This document shows positions 9,811-20,711 of a stretch of 64,000 nt of DNA, one piece after another. The stretch is from Alphaproteobacteria bacterium. Its GTDB lineage: Bacteria > Pseudomonadota > Alphaproteobacteria > Caulobacterales > Parvularculaceae. The stretch's first letter is position 1. The number at the start of each line of letters is the position of its first letter. Below the pieces are notes generated by a model, which ran no database searches, was not told the DNA's origin, and saw nothing but the letters and a program-made list of their open reading frames with translations. The translations under genes and the position numbers were made by a program. The stretch is taken from positions 205,003 through 269,002 of the forward strand of contig WGLT01000012.1 in assembly GCA_016125425.1 (NCBI GenBank), written 5' to 3'.

Positions 9811-11499
9811 ATGCGCATGAAACTGATCCTGCTCGCGGGCGTCGCCGCGATGACGATGGCCGGCTGCGGCAAGAAAGAGGCTGCGGGGAGCGCGCCGGCG
9901 GCCAAGACCGCAGCCGCCGACGTTCAGGGCGCGTCTCCGCTCGACCAGCCGTTCCGGCTCGCCGACGCCAAAGCGGCCGATGTCGACGCGCTGATCGCGC
10001 TCATCGGCGACAAGGCGAAGGTCACCTATGACAGCAAGGCGTTCGATCAAAAGCTCGGCGCGACCGTGCTGACGAATGTGCGGATCGAAGACCGGGCATT
10101 CGACAGGGCGATCAAGGCGCAGGGCGTCTCGATCGACCGGGCCGAGCTTTACGGCGTCGACATGGATGCGATCAACAAGGTCAAGACCGGAACATCCGCG
10201 CCCGACGCGCCGTTTGAGAAAATCTTCGACCAGGTGCGGCTATTCGGGATCAAGCCCGATGCGGAAGACGACGGCGGAAAGGTGACGATCGGCGCGCTCG
10301 AAGTCGATACGCTCCAAATTCGCGACGGCGGCGTTCCGGACAAGGAAGGCGAGGCGGGCAATGTCGCGCGCGCTTTCAATGCGTTTTCGCTCGGCGGGCT
10401 TTATTTCAAGGATATCGAAGCGACCAAGCCGGAGAGCAGCGATAATCCGGCCGGCGGCGCCAATATGTTCAAGGCCGCAGATCTTCGTCTCGTCGGTCTC
10501 GGCGGCGGCAAGCTCGCCGCGATCATCGCCAAGGACGCGGAATATTCGCTCGCGCGTTCGGCGGCGGCGCGCGCGGAGATGGCGCAGAAAATGGGCCCCG
10601 CCGGCGCGCTGCTCACCGGTCCGCTGGCCGGCCTTATCGCGCCCGACAATGCGCGCGTGACGCTGAAATCCTTCACATGGAAAGGCGTCGATCTGTCCGG
10701 GCTCATGGCATACGGCCTCAAAGGCGAAGAGCCGCCGATCACCGCGAAAAATCTCATCGATCTCGGCGTTATCCGGATGACGGACGCCCAGTCTTACATT
10801 TCCGGCCGCAAGGCGTGCCACACCGACGAAACCGCGGTGACGGCCATGCAGTTCACCTGGCTCGCGCCTTCGAAAATCCACATGGAGCAGAAGGGCGGCG
10901 ATTGCGACTACACCGCTTATGTCGATCCGAGCCAAGATAAGACGATCGCCGCGCTCAAGGCCCATGGCCTCGATCGCGTGACGGGTCTTGGCGGCGTTGT
11001 CGACTGGACGTGGGACACATCCAAAGGGAACGCCGGATTGAGCATGGAAGGCGGCGGAAAGACTTTCGCCGAGTTTTCGATGTCGCTCGATCTCATCGGG
11101 ATGGATCTGGCGAAGATCAAGGCGGCGAATGACGCGGGCGAAAAGGACGCCGCCGCGAAGATCGGCGCCTTCAAGGGTTTCGACATGAAGCTCGTCGATC
11201 ACAATCTGCTCGATGCGATCTACGATCTCGCGGCGCTGCAAATGGGCGGTTCGGCGGCCGATCTGAAGCAGTCGACGCCCGCCATGGTGCGCCTGTCGGG
11301 CGCGCAGGCCGCGAGCATGTTTCCCGAAGCGAAGGACTATGTGAATGCAATCGCCGATTTCCTCGGCGAGGGCGGCTCGCTCGAAATCACGGCGCAGCCG
11401 AAACAGCCGGTGTCGCTGGAGACAATCGAAGCGGAAGGCGAGAAAGGTCCGCAGGGCTTGCCGAAGCTGCTCAATCTCAAAGTGACGCGCAAGAAATAG
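9811..11499 (+). CDS. Conserved hypothetical lipoprotein, about 560 aa
   Basis: 'MRMKLILLAGVAAMTMAGCGKKEAAGS' lipobox; uninterrupted coding frame; family not recognised. Confidence 0.75.
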   Translation: MRMKLILLAGVAAMTMAGCGKKEAAGSAPAAKTAAADVQGASPLDQPFRLADAKAADVDALIALIGDKAKVTYDSKAFDQKLGATVLTNVRIEDRAFDRAIKAQGVSIDRAELYGVDMDAINKVKTGTSAPDAPFEKIFDQVRLFGIKPDAEDDGGKVTIGALEVDTLQIRDGGVPDKEGEAGNVARAFNAFSLGGLYFKDIEATKPESSDNPAGGANMFKAADLRLVGLGGGKLAAIIAKDAEYSLARSAAARAEMAQKMGPAGALLTGPLAGLIAPDNARVTLKSFTWKGVDLSGLMAYGLKGEEPPITAKNLIDLGVIRMTDAQSYISGRKACHTDETAVTAMQFTWLAPSKIHMEQKGGDCDYTAYVDPSQDKTIAALKAHGLDRVTGLGGVVDWTWDTSKGNAGLSMEGGGKTFAEFSMSLDLIGMDLAKIKAANDAGEKDAAAKIGAFKGFDMKLVDHNLLDAIYDLAALQMGGSAADLKQSTPAMVRLSGAQAASMFPEAKDYVNAIADFLGEGGSLEITAQPKQPVSLETIEAEGEKGPQGLPKLLNLKVTRKK

Positions 11500-11501
11500 G
11501 T

Positions 11502-12707
11502 TCAGGTGACGGCGCCGCGCCGGGCGTACTCCGGCGCGCGCCATGCTTCGCTTTTGAGCACTTCGGCGAACGCCTCGGCTGCTTCGAAAACATCCGAATA
11601 GGAAAGAAAGAGCGGCGAGAAGCCAAATCGCATCAGATTTGGCGCGCGGAAATCGCCGATGACGCCGCGCGCAATCAACGCCTGCATGATCGGAAAACCG
11701 TTTTCATGCACAAAGGCGATCTGTCCGCCGCGGCGCATGCCAGCCGGCGGGGAAATCGTTTCAAGTCCGAGCGGCTCGCAAATGTCGAGAAAGAGATCGC
11801 CTAGAGCGCGCGCCTTGGCTTCGAGCGTCGGCGGCGCGACGCCTTCGAAGAGATCGAGCGCGGCGTCAAGCGCGGAAAGCGAAAGAACGGGCGGCGTGCC
11901 GGAGGCGAAGCGCGCCGCGTCGGGCGCCGGCCGATAGTCGGTCGAAAAATCGAAAGGCGAGGCGTGTCCCATCCAGCCCGAGAGCGGCTGGGAGAGTGTC
12001 GCCGCCGCTTCGCGCGCGATATAAGCGAAGGCGGGAGCGCCCGGTCCGCCATTCAGGAATTTGTAGCCGCAGCCGACGGCGAAGCGCGCGCCGTTGCGAC
12101 GCAAATCGACGTTGATGAGCCCGGTCGCGTGGCTGAGGTCCCAGATGACTTCCGCGCCCTTGGCGCTCGCTTCCTTTTCGACCGCGCGCATATCGGCGAC
12201 GGCGCCGGATCGATAACTGACGAGGCTGCGAACGAGAACGTCGACGCCTGAAGGGATGGCCGGGGTCTTCAGGCGCACAAGCCGCGCGCCGGCGAGACCG
12301 GCGAGGCCTTCGAGAATATAGCCGTCGGTCGGAAACTCGTCGGCGTCGACGGCCAGAACAGGCGCGCGCCGGCGCGCGATCAAGGCGGATGCGATCTTGA
12401 AGAGATTGACCGAAACGGAGTCGGCGACAATGACTTCGCCAGTGTTTGCGCCGATGAGGCGGGCGATCTTGTCGCCCGCGCGTTTCGGCATATCAAACCA
12501 GCCGGCGTCGTTCCATGAGCGGATGAGTCCCGCGCGCCACTCTATGTCGGCGGTTTGCTGCAAGCGGGCGAGCGCGCGCCGCGGCGGCGGTCCGAGGGAA
12601 TTGCCGTCGAGATAGATGACGCCGGCGGGCAGATCGAATTCGCCGCGAAATTGCGCCAGCGGATCAACAGCGTCGAGCTTTGCGGCGTCTTTGCGCGTTG
12701 CGGCCAT
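11502..12707 (-). CDS. kynU: Kynureninase
   Basis: 'LPAGVIYLDGNSLGPPPRRAL', 'DLSHATGLINVDL', 'CGYKFLNGGPGAPAFAYI', 'PLSGWMGHASPFDF'. Confidence 0.93.
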   Translation of the reverse strand: MAATRKDAAKLDAVDPLAQFRGEFDLPAGVIYLDGNSLGPPPRRALARLQQTADIEWRAGLIRSWNDAGWFDMPKRAGDKIARLIGANTGEVIVADSVSVNLFKIASALIARRRAPVLAVDADEFPTDGYILEGLAGLAGARLVRLKTPAIPSGVDVLVRSLVSYRSGAVADMRAVEKEASAKGAEVIWDLSHATGLINVDLRRNGARFAVGCGYKFLNGGPGAPAFAYIAREAAATLSQPLSGWMGHASPFDFSTDYRPAPDAARFASGTPPVLSLSALDAALDLFEGVAPPTLEAKARALGDLFLDICEPLGLETISPPAGMRRGGQIAFVHENGFPIMQALIARGVIGDFRAPNLMRFGFSPLFLSYSDVFEAAEAFAEVLKSEAWRAPEYARRGAVT

Positions 12708-12715
12708 GCCGGACC

Positions 12716-13873
12716 TCAGGCGGTCTTCCGGATGACGACGGAGCCCGCCGAATAGCCCGCGCCGAAGCCTGAAATGACGCCGATATCGCCGATTTTCAGA
12801 TCGCTGCGATATTTGTGAAAGGCGATGATCGAACCCGCCGACGAGGTGTTGGCGTATTCGTCGAGCACGACCGGCGCCTCCTCGCGCGTCGCGTCGCGCC
12901 CGAGGACTTTCCGCGCAATGAATTCGTTCATGGCGAGGTTCGCCTGATGCAGCCAGAACCGTCTGACGTCGCCGGGCGCGACGCCGAGTTCGTCGAGGTG
13001 GCCGAGGATCATGTCGCCGACCATGGGCACGACATCCTTGAACACCTTGCGCCCCTGCTGGACGAAGAGCTTGTCGGTGAAGGGCGCGCTTTGCGGATCG
13101 GCCGCCTCGCCGGTCTCTCGCTCGCAGCGATTGATGAAGCCCGCATTGTTGCGGATATTGTTCGAGAACTGCGTTTTGAGCCTGGCGCCGAGAATCTCAT
13201 AGGCCTCGCCGCGCGGCGCGCCGTCGGCGCGTTCGAGAATGACAGCGGTCGCGACATCGCCGAAAATGAAATGGCTGTCGCGGTCGCGGAAATTCAGATG
13301 CGCCGAACAGATTTCCGGATTGACCATCAATATGCGCCGCGCGCCGCTGCGGATGAGCCCTGCGCCGGTCTCGACGCCGAAGACGGCGGAGGCGCAGGCG
13401 ACATTCATGTCGAAGGCGAAGCCTTCGATCCCCAGCGCGTGCTGGATTTCGACCGCCATCGCCGGATAGGCGCGCTGCATGTTCGAGGCGGCGCAGATAA
13501 CGCCGTCAATGTCGCGCGCGTCGAGATCGGCCGCTTTCATCGCGTCGCGCGCGGCGGCGACGGCGATTTCGGCGAGGATGGAGATCTCATCGTTCGAACG
13601 CGCGCGAAAACGCGGCGTCATGCGTTCGATGTCGAGAACCCCTTCCTTGTCCATCACATAGCGCGACTTGATGCCCGACGCCTTTTCGATGAATTCGGCC
13701 GAAGAGGGCTGCAAGGGCGCGGTCGCGCCCGATTCGATCTCACGGGCGTGCGCCGCGTTGTAGCGATCGACGAACGCGTTGAAGGCGGCGACCAGCTCGT
13801 CGTTCGAAATCGCATGCGGGGGCGTGAAGAGGCCGGTCGCGATAATGCGCACATCGGGTTTTGTGACGGCCAT
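12716..13873 (-). CDS. Beta-ketoacyl-ACP synthase III (FabH-like)
   Basis: Catalytic Cys 'FDMNVACASAVFGVETG', His 'WLHQANLAMNEFI', Asn 'EYANTSSAGSIIAF'. Confidence 0.85.
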   Translation of the reverse strand: MAVTKPDVRIIATGLFTPPHAISNDELVAAFNAFVDRYNAAHAREIESGATAPLQPSSAEFIEKASGIKSRYVMDKEGVLDIERMTPRFRARSNDEISILAEIAVAAARDAMKAADLDARDIDGVICAASNMQRAYPAMAVEIQHALGIEGFAFDMNVACASAVFGVETGAGLIRSGARRILMVNPEICSAHLNFRDRDSHFIFGDVATAVILERADGAPRGEAYEILGARLKTQFSNNIRNNAGFINRCERETGEAADPQSAPFTDKLFVQQGRKVFKDVVPMVGDMILGHLDELGVAPGDVRRFWLHQANLAMNEFIARKVLGRDATREEAPVVLDEYANTSSAGSIIAFHKYRSDLKIGDIGVISGFGAGYSAGSVVIRKTA

Positions 13874-13876
13874 GGC

Positions 13877-14530
13877 TCAGGCTTTCTTGCGGCTTGACGG
13901 CTTGGCAGCTTGCGCCGCCCGGCGGGCCGTCGCAATCGGCCGGGCGAGTTTTTGCACGGCCTTGTGGCGCGGACAGCGCAGTTCGTGATCGTTCGCCATC
14001 CCCGTCGCCTGCATGAAGGCGTAGACGATGACCGGCCCGCAGAATTTGAAGCCGAGGCTCTTCAGCGCCTTCGCCGCCGCCTCGCTTTCCCTGGTTTTGG
14101 CCGGCGCGGATTTGTGGTTGGCGAGATTGCGCACGATCGGCCGCCCGTCGACGAAGCCCCACAGGAGGCCCGAAAATCCTTCGGGTCGCGTCTCCATCAC
14201 TTTCAGAAAGGCCTTCGCATTGCCGATCGCCGCCTCGATCTTGGTCCGAGAGCGGATGATGCCGTCATCCCGCAAAAGTCTTTCGACTTTTTTCGGCGTG
14301 TAACGCGCGATCCTTTCAGGGTCGAAGCCGTCAAAGGCCCGGCGGAAATTCTCCCGCTTGTAGAGAATCGTCCGCCAGGAGAGCCCCGCCTGAAAGCCGT
14401 CGAGAATGAGTTTTTCGAACAGAGCGCGGTCGTCATATTCCGGCACGCCCCACTCCTCGTCGTGATAGCGACGATAAAGAACGTCATCCGGCGGCGCCCA
14501 GGCGCAGGCTGTGTCGGCTTGTCCGGTCAT
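13877..14530 (-). CDS. tag: DNA-3-methyladenine glycosylase I
   Basis: 'YRRYHDEEWGVPEYDDRALFEKLILDGFQAGLSWRTILYKRENFRRAF', 'KSLGFKFCGPVIVYAFMQATGMANDH'. Confidence 0.93.
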   Translation of the reverse strand: MTGQADTACAWAPPDDVLYRRYHDEEWGVPEYDDRALFEKLILDGFQAGLSWRTILYKRENFRRAFDGFDPERIARYTPKKVERLLRDDGIIRSRTKIEAAIGNAKAFLKVMETRPEGFSGLLWGFVDGRPIVRNLANHKSAPAKTRESEAAAKALKSLGFKFCGPVIVYAFMQATGMANDHELRCPRHKAVQKLARPIATARRAAQAAKPSSRKKA

Positions 14531-14940
14531 CAGATCACATGAAAGAGCGCGAGCAGCCAGTAGATCTCGATGGCGACCTGCACGACGAAAAAGGCGAAAC
14601 GGACCGTCACTGCGTTGGCGCTTGTCGATGCAAGATGCGTCAGCGATTGCAGGATGCGCGCGCCGAGAAAATAATAGGCGAGACCGTCCGTGATCGCCGT
14701 CTGGCTGGTCGCGATCGCGTAGAGAAGAATGACGCCGGCTATGGGCAGATTTTCATAGCAATTGGCGTGCGCGCGCGTCAGCCTTTGCGGATAGCCGGAG
14801 ACGTCATCGCCGAGCGGGCTGAAGGCGTTCGCTTTTTTCTTGCCCGTCATCACCGCGGAAGTCCGGTAGATCGCGAGCAAAAGCAGCAGGAAAATGGTCC
14901 AGGACGCAAAACCGAGCAGGGCGCACGCAGTCGCAGTCAT
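14530..14940 (-). CDS. MAPEG-family membrane protein
   Basis: 'RLTRAHANCYENLPIAGVILLYAIA' MAPEG signature; four hydrophobic segments. Confidence 0.75.
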   Translation of the reverse strand: MTATACALLGFASWTIFLLLLLAIYRTSAVMTGKKKANAFSPLGDDVSGYPQRLTRAHANCYENLPIAGVILLYAIATSQTAITDGLAYYFLGARILQSLTHLASTSANAVTVRFAFFVVQVAIEIYWLLALFHVI

Positions 14941-14970
14941 TGTTCCCTCCGGGATTATTGCGGGCCGAGC

Positions 14971-15804
14971 CTAGACGCGTTCGAGATAGGCGGGAACATG
15001 GATCTGCACAGGCTCGCCTCCGGCGGACAAGGCCGCGCCCGCTTCTTTGGCGCCCGCGAGCCTGTCGAGCCGCACCAGCGCAAGGCCCGCGCCCTTCGCG
15101 CCGGACAGAACTTCGCCGATGATCGTTTCGCCCGCGCGGATTTCAGCGCCCCTGGCGGGCGGCGCGGCGGCGAGAACAAGCTGTAAAGTCCGTTTGCGGA
15201 TTTCGCCCTTGCGTTTCATCCGGCTTGTGACTTCCTGCCCGACAAAGCAGCCTTTCCTGTAGCTGACGCCGTTCAACGCGTCGTAATTGACGTCGAGCAG
15301 GAAAACCTCGTCCGAACCGAAATCCGCGCCGAATTCGGGAACGCCGAGCGCGAGGCGGCGCGCGTCGTAATCGGCGTCGCTCGCATCGGCGATGCTTTCG
15401 ATCGCCGCGCGCGGGCCGATCAGCCTCCGGCCCAGCGCGGAAAGCCGCGGATCGGGGAAAGCGAGGACGCCTTCGGCGGCGCCGGTCTCCTCCCCGTCAA
15501 GCGCGGCGGCGACGGCCCAGTCCCCGAGATTCTCGATCGTCGCTTTCGCGCGCAGACGGTACATGGAGAGCCGTTTGACGAAGGCCTCGGCGGCGTCGGC
15601 GCGAATGTCGAAATAGAATCCGTCGTCGCGCGCCGCGATCATGAAGTCGAAGAGGATCTTTCCCTGCGGCGTCAAAAGCGCGGCGAAGACCGCCCCGCCC
15701 GCGGCGGGAGGGGTCTGCGTGATCACGCCGTCGAGAAAGCCCCGCGCCTCGGGGCCCCGGACGGCGATGACCGCGCGCGAGGCGAGAAGAGCTGTTTTGG
15801 CCAT
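14971..15804 (-). CDS. ygfZ: YgfZ/GcvT-like folate-binding protein
   Basis: 'SYRKGCFVGQEVTSRMKRKGEIRKRTLQLV' (KGCYxGQE signature); likely start MAKTALLASRAVIAV at 15804. Confidence 0.85.
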   Translation of the reverse strand: MAKTALLASRAVIAVRGPEARGFLDGVITQTPPAAGGAVFAALLTPQGKILFDFMIAARDDGFYFDIRADAAEAFVKRLSMYRLRAKATIENLGDWAVAAALDGEETGAAEGVLAFPDPRLSALGRRLIGPRAAIESIADASDADYDARRLALGVPEFGADFGSDEVFLLDVNYDALNGVSYRKGCFVGQEVTSRMKRKGEIRKRTLQLVLAAAPPARGAEIRAGETIIGEVLSGAKGAGLALVRLDRLAGAKEAGAALSAGGEPVQIHVPAYLERV

Positions 15805-15889
15805 GGGCTGCGGATGTAGGCCCGGGAAAAAGACTTGCCAAGGCCGGAAGGTTTGCCGTCCGCCATAAGGCGCCCTAGAACTCGCGGCC

Positions 15890-17218
15890 ATGGCCGAAAC
15901 CTTCGATCTCATTCTGAAAGGCGGAACCGTCGTCAATCATGACGGCGAGGGGCTCCGCGACGTGGGCGTGCGCGCGGGGCGCGTGGCCGCCATCGGCTCG
16001 CTTGCGGGCGCGTCCGCGGGCGATGTCGTCGATTGCGCGGGGCTTCACATTCTGCCGGGCGTCATCGACACCCAGGTGCATTTCCGCGAGCCGGGGCCGA
16101 CCCATAAGGAAGATCTCGAATCCGGCGGGCGCGCGGCGGTGCTCGGCGGCGTCACCGCGGTCTTTGAGATGCCGAACACCAATCCGCTGACGACGACGGC
16201 GGCGGCGATCGAAGACAAGCTGGCCCGCGCGAAAGACCGGATGCAATGCGACCACGCCTTCTATGTCGGCGCGACGCATGAGAATGCGCGGGATCTGCCC
16301 GAGCTTGAAAGATTGCCGGGCGTTTGCGGCGTCAAGATTTTCATGGGCGCCTCGACCGGCGACCTTCTGGTGCCGGACGATGACGGCGTGCGCGATGTGT
16401 TGCGGCATGGGCGCCGGCGCGTCGCCGTTCACTCCGAAGACGAATTCATGCTGCGCGAGGGTAAATCGCGCGCGCGTGCGGGCGACTGGACGTCGCATCC
16501 TGAAGCGCGCTCTGTCGAAGCGGCGGTCTCCTCGACGCGGCGGCTGTTGAAGCTCGCCTATGAAACCGGGCGGCGCATTCACGTGCTGCATGTGTCGACA
16601 GCGGATGAAATTCCGCTCCTCGCCGCGGCCAAGGATATCGCGACCGCCGAGGCGACGCCGCAACATCTCACGCTCGCCGCGCCCGACTGTTACGAGCGCC
16701 TTAAGGGCTATGCGCAGATGAATCCGCCGATCCGCGACGCGCGCCATCGCGAGGGATTGTGGGCGGGCCTTGCGGCCGGCGTCATCGACGTCATCGGCTC
16801 CGACCACGCGCCGCATTCGCGCGAGGAGAAGGAAAAAGCCTATCCCGCTTCGCCCTCCGGCATGCCGGGCGTGCAGACGCTGCTTCCGGTCATGCTCGAT
16901 CACGTCGCGGCGGGGCGGCTGACGCTTGCGAGGCTTGTCGATCTCGTCTGCCACGGGCCGAACCGGATTTTCGGCATTGCGCGGAAGGGCCGCCTCGCCG
17001 TCGGCTATGACGCCGACTTCACCATCGTCGATCTGAAGGCGCGGCGCGAAATCCGCAATGAAGACCAGGCGACGAAATCCGGCTGGACGCCGTTCCACGG
17101 CGTGACCGTCACGGGGTGGCCGAAAGGAACAATCATCCGTGGACGGATGGTTATGTGGGAAGACGAGATTCTCGGACTCGCCGCCGGCGAGCCCCTGCGT
17201 TTCCAGGAGGCGTTGTAG
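15890..17218 (+). CDS. pyrC: Dihydroorotase
   Basis: 'DTQVHFREPGPTHKEDLESGGRAAVLGGVT', 'VIGSDHAPHSREEKEKAYPASPSGMPGVQTLLPVML'. Confidence 0.92.
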   Translation: MAETFDLILKGGTVVNHDGEGLRDVGVRAGRVAAIGSLAGASAGDVVDCAGLHILPGVIDTQVHFREPGPTHKEDLESGGRAAVLGGVTAVFEMPNTNPLTTTAAAIEDKLARAKDRMQCDHAFYVGATHENARDLPELERLPGVCGVKIFMGASTGDLLVPDDDGVRDVLRHGRRRVAVHSEDEFMLREGKSRARAGDWTSHPEARSVEAAVSSTRRLLKLAYETGRRIHVLHVSTADEIPLLAAAKDIATAEATPQHLTLAAPDCYERLKGYAQMNPPIRDARHREGLWAGLAAGVIDVIGSDHAPHSREEKEKAYPASPSGMPGVQTLLPVMLDHVAAGRLTLARLVDLVCHGPNRIFGIARKGRLAVGYDADFTIVDLKARREIRNEDQATKSGWTPFHGVTVTGWPKGTIIRGRMVMWEDEILGLAAGEPLRFQEAL

Positions 17219-17769
17219 TGGAGGTCAAAAGCCTCGCTATCGCGGACGTCAAGCTCATCACGCCGAAGCGCTTTGCGGACGATCGCGGCTATTTCTGCGA
17301 GACCTATAACGAGCGCGCCTTCCAGTCGGCGGAGATCCGCCCGCGCTTCGTTCAGGACAACCAGTCCCTGTCGAGGAAGAAGGGCACGGTGCGCGGCCTT
17401 CACTTCCAGGCGCCGCCGCATGCGCAGGCCAAGCTTGTCCGCGTGCTCAGAGGATCGATCCTCGACGTCGCGGTCGATGCGCGCAAGGCCTCCCCGACTT
17501 TCGGCGAATGGGTCGCCGCGGAGCTGAGCGCGGCGAACGGCGCGCAGCTTTTCGTGCCGGCGGGCTTTCTCCACGGTTTCGTAACGCTCGAACCCGATAC
17601 GGAAGTCGCCTACAAGGTCGACGCCTATTACGACCGTGCGGCGGACGGCGCCGTGAAATGGGACGATCCGGAGCTTGCGATCGACTGGGGAATCGACAGC
17701 GGCGCGGCGATTGTCTCGGAAAAGGACGCTGCGGCCCCGAATTGGGCGGACTTCAAGAGCCCGTTTTAA
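17218..17769 (+). CDS. rfbC: dTDP-4-dehydrorhamnose 3,5-epimerase
   Basis: GTG start overlapping the pyrC stop; 'KRFADDRGYFCETYNERAF', 'QDNQSLSRKKGTVRGLHFQAPPHAQAKLVRVLRGSILDVAVD'. Confidence 0.93.
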   Translation: MEVKSLAIADVKLITPKRFADDRGYFCETYNERAFQSAEIRPRFVQDNQSLSRKKGTVRGLHFQAPPHAQAKLVRVLRGSILDVAVDARKASPTFGEWVAAELSAANGAQLFVPAGFLHGFVTLEPDTEVAYKVDAYYDRAADGAVKWDDPELAIDWGIDSGAAIVSEKDAAAPNWADFKSPF

Positions 17770-17877
17770 CCATTCCGCCCCGCGGGCAGAAAACTTGCAC
17801 GGGCGCGCGCGAAATTCCCGGGCTGGCGCGCCTTGTCCGCCTATAGTACCGGGGGAACGCGCGGAGACGGTTTTTCG

Positions 17878-18945
17878 ATGAAGCTTTTGGTGACAGGCGG
17901 CGCGGGATTCATCGGCTCGGCGGTCGTGCGCATGGGCGTGGCGGCCGGCCATGACATTCTCGTCGTCGACAAGCTCACTTACGCCGCCAATCTCGACAAT
18001 CTCGAGCCCGTGGCGGCCTCGCCGCTCTTTCGCTTCGAAAAGGCCGACATTTGCGACGGGGCGAAAATGCGCGCGCTGTTGCGCGCCTTCCGTCCGGACG
18101 CCGTCATGAATCTCGCGGCGGAGAGCCATGTCGATCGCTCTATCGACGGCCCCGCCGATTTCATCGAGACGAATATCGTCGGAACCTTCCGCCTGCTCGA
18201 GGCGGCGCGGGATTATGCGGCGAGCGGCGAGGCGCCGGCCGGATTCCGATTTCATCACATCTCGACCGACGAGGTGTTCGGCGCGCTCGGCGCGACGGGC
18301 GAATTCGTCGAGACGTCGCCCTATCGTCCGAACTCGCCCTATTCGGCGTCGAAAGCCGCGTCCGACATGCTGGCGCGCGCCTGGGGCGAGACATTCAAGC
18401 TGCCGGTCGTGGTCTCCAACTGCTCGAACAATTACGGGCCCTATCAGTTTCCGGAAAAGCTGATTCCGACCGTCATCGCCTCCGCGCTCGCGGGCCGGCC
18501 CATTCCGGTCTACGGCAAGGGCGAAAACGTGCGCGACTGGCTTTACGTCGACGACCACGCCGAAGCGCTGCTGCTCATCGCCGAACGCGGCGTTCCGGGC
18601 GAGACCTATAATGTCGGCGGGCGCGCCGAGCGCGCCAATATCGATCTTGTACGGATGATCTGCGCGATACTGGACGAGCGCCGGCCGGATGCGCCGAGCC
18701 GGCCGCATGAAAGCCTCATCGCCTTCGTTGCGGACCGGCCCGGCCACGACCTGCGCTATGCGGTCAATTGTTCGAAGATCGAGCGCGAACTGGGATGGCG
18801 CCCGAAGACGCCGCTCGAACAGGGCCTCGCGCGGACGGTCGACTGGTATCTCGAAAACCAGGGCTGGATCGAACGCATCCGCGCGCGCGGTTTCGACGGC
18901 GAAAGGCTGGGGCTCGGGGAGAAGGCGCCGGCGCGCGCGGGCTGA
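17878..18945 (+). CDS. rfbB: dTDP-glucose 4,6-dehydratase
   Basis: '[18 protein letters not shown]', '[27 protein letters not shown]', '[17 protein letters not shown]', '[19 protein letters not shown]'. Confidence 0.95.
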   Translation: MKLLVTGGAGFIGSAVVRMGVAAGHDILVVDKLTYAANLDNLEPVAASPLFRFEKADICDGAKMRALLRAFRPDAVMNLAAESHVDRSIDGPADFIETNIVGTFRLLEAARDYAASGEAPAGFRFHHISTDEVFGALGATGEFVETSPYRPNSPYSASKAASDMLARAWGETFKLPVVVSNCSNNYGPYQFPEKLIPTVIASALAGRPIPVYGKGENVRDWLYVDDHAEALLLIAERGVPGETYNVGGRAERANIDLVRMICAILDERRPDAPSRPHESLIAFVADRPGHDLRYAVNCSKIERELGWRPKTPLEQGLARTVDWYLENQGWIERIRARGFDGERLGLGEKAPARAG

Positions 18946-18948
18946 GCG

Positions 18949-19806
18949 ATGAAGATTTTGCTTTTCGGCGAGAAAGGCCAGGTCGCGACGGAGATTCGCC
19001 GCCGCGCGGGCGCCGATGCGCGCGCCGTCGGACGCGCCGAATGCGATCTTGCGCAGCCGGGCGCGGCGAGTCGGATCATTGAAGCCTCGCGCGCCGATGT
19101 CGTGATCAACGCCGCCGCCTATACCGCGGTCGACAGGGCGGAAAGCGACGAACGGACGGCTTACGCCGTCAATGCGGACGCGCCGGGCGAAATGGCGAAG
19201 GCCTGCGCCGCGCGCGGCCTGCCCTTTATTCACTTCTCGACCGACTATGTGTTCGACGGCGCGGGCGCGCGGCCTTATCGCGAAAGCGACGAGACGCGGC
19301 CAGTCAATGTCTACGGCGCCTCGAAGCGCGAAGGCGAACGCCTTGTCGCATCGACGGGCGGGGCGTTCGCGATCTTGCGGCTCTCCTGGGTCTTCTCCGC
19401 GCATGGCGCGAATTTCGTCAAAACCATGCTGCGCCTCGGAAAAGAGCGACGCGCGCTGCGCGTCGTCGCCGACCAGCGCGGCAAGCCGACGCCTGCGGGC
19501 GCGGCGGCCGGGGCCGCGCTCGCCGCCGCCGAAGCGCTCGCCGCCGGCCCCGAAAAGGCCGGCCTTTATCATTTCGCGGGCGATGAAGAGACGACATGGG
19601 CCGATTTCGCCGAAACGATTTTCCGCGAGGCGGGCCTCAACGTCGCGGTCGAGCGCATCGCGACGGCGGAATATCCGACGCCGGCGCGCCGTCCGCTTTA
19701 TTCCACGCTCGACACGAGCAAGTTTGAAAAGAGTTTCGCCGTCGCCCCGCCGTCCTGGCGCGCCGCGCTGACAGGCGTCATCGGCGAACTCGGCGCGAAT
19801 GCGTAG
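18949..19806 (+). CDS. rfbD: dTDP-4-dehydrorhamnose reductase
   Basis: 'MKILLFGEKGQVATEI', 'DVVINAAAYTAVDRAESDE', 'FIHFSTDYVFDG', 'NVYGASKREGE'. Confidence 0.95.
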   Translation: MKILLFGEKGQVATEIRRRAGADARAVGRAECDLAQPGAASRIIEASRADVVINAAAYTAVDRAESDERTAYAVNADAPGEMAKACAARGLPFIHFSTDYVFDGAGARPYRESDETRPVNVYGASKREGERLVASTGGAFAILRLSWVFSAHGANFVKTMLRLGKERRALRVVADQRGKPTPAGAAAGAALAAAEALAAGPEKAGLYHFAGDEETTWADFAETIFREAGLNVAVERIATAEYPTPARRPLYSTLDTSKFEKSFAVAPPSWRAALTGVIGELGANA

Positions 19807-19818
19807 GGGGAGAGTCAC

Positions 19819-20691
19819 ATGAAGGGCATCATACTCGCCGGCGGTTCGGGCACGCGCCTGCATCCGATCACGCGGGGCGTCTCGAAACAGCTTCTGCCGA
19901 TCTACGACAAGCCGATGATCTATTATCCGCTGAGCGTTCTGATGCTCGCGGGCATTCGCGACGTTCTGATCATCACGACGCCGGAAGATCAGGCCTCGTT
20001 CCGGCGCCTGCTCGGCGACGGCGGCGAGATCGGCATGCGCTATTCCTACGCCGTGCAGCCGAAACCCGAAGGGCTCGCGCAGGCTTTCATCATCGGCGAG
20101 GAATTCATCGCCGGCGACAAATGCGCGCTTGTCTTGGGGGACAATATTTTTTACGGCCACGGTCTCGCCGACATTCTCGCAGCCTCGGCCAGACTCGATA
20201 AAGGCGCGACGATTTTCGGCTACCAGGTCGCCGATCCGGAGCGCTACGGCGTCATCGAATTCGGCGACGGCGGCAAGGTGATCTCCATCGAGGAAAAGCC
20301 GAAACGGCCGAAATCGCGTTACGCGGCGACAGGCCTTTATTTCTACGACGAGAGCGTGTGCGCGCGCGCGAAAGAGGTCAGGCCGTCTGCGCGCGGCGAG
20401 CTTGAGATCACGACGCTCAACGAAATGTACATGCATGACGGGCTGCTCACGGCGCATCTGCTCGGGCGCGGCTTCGCCTGGCTCGACACCGGCACGCATG
20501 AATCGCTGATCGAGGCGGCGCATTTCGTGAAGACGATCGAAGAGCGGCAGGGCCTCAAGATCGCCTGTCTTGAGGAAATCGCCTTCCGTCGCGGCTATAT
20601 CGACCGGCGCCAGCTCGAAGCGCTCGCCGCGCCGCTCGCAAAGACCGGATACGGACAATATCTCATCGCGCTCGCCGAAGGCCGGAGTTAG
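19819..20691 (+). CDS. rfbA: Glucose-1-phosphate thymidylyltransferase
   Basis: '[57 protein letters not shown]'. Confidence 0.97.
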   Translation: MKGIILAGGSGTRLHPITRGVSKQLLPIYDKPMIYYPLSVLMLAGIRDVLIITTPEDQASFRRLLGDGGEIGMRYSYAVQPKPEGLAQAFIIGEEFIAGDKCALVLGDNIFYGHGLADILAASARLDKGATIFGYQVADPERYGVIEFGDGGKVISIEEKPKRPKSRYAATGLYFYDESVCARAKEVRPSARGELEITTLNEMYMHDGLLTAHLLGRGFAWLDTGTHESLIEAAHFVKTIEERQGLKIACLEEIAFRRGYIDRRQLEALAAPLAKTGYGQYLIALAEGRS

Positions 20692-20711
20692 TCCTTTCCG
20701 CGCCCGCCGAT

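Noticed and set aside
10240-11544. 434-aa minus-strand ORF
   Set aside because: Antisense to the lipoprotein gene 9811-11499, which has a signal peptide and lipobox.
15875-17098. 407-aa minus-strand ORF
   Set aside because: Antisense to pyrC; low-complexity Arg-rich translation.
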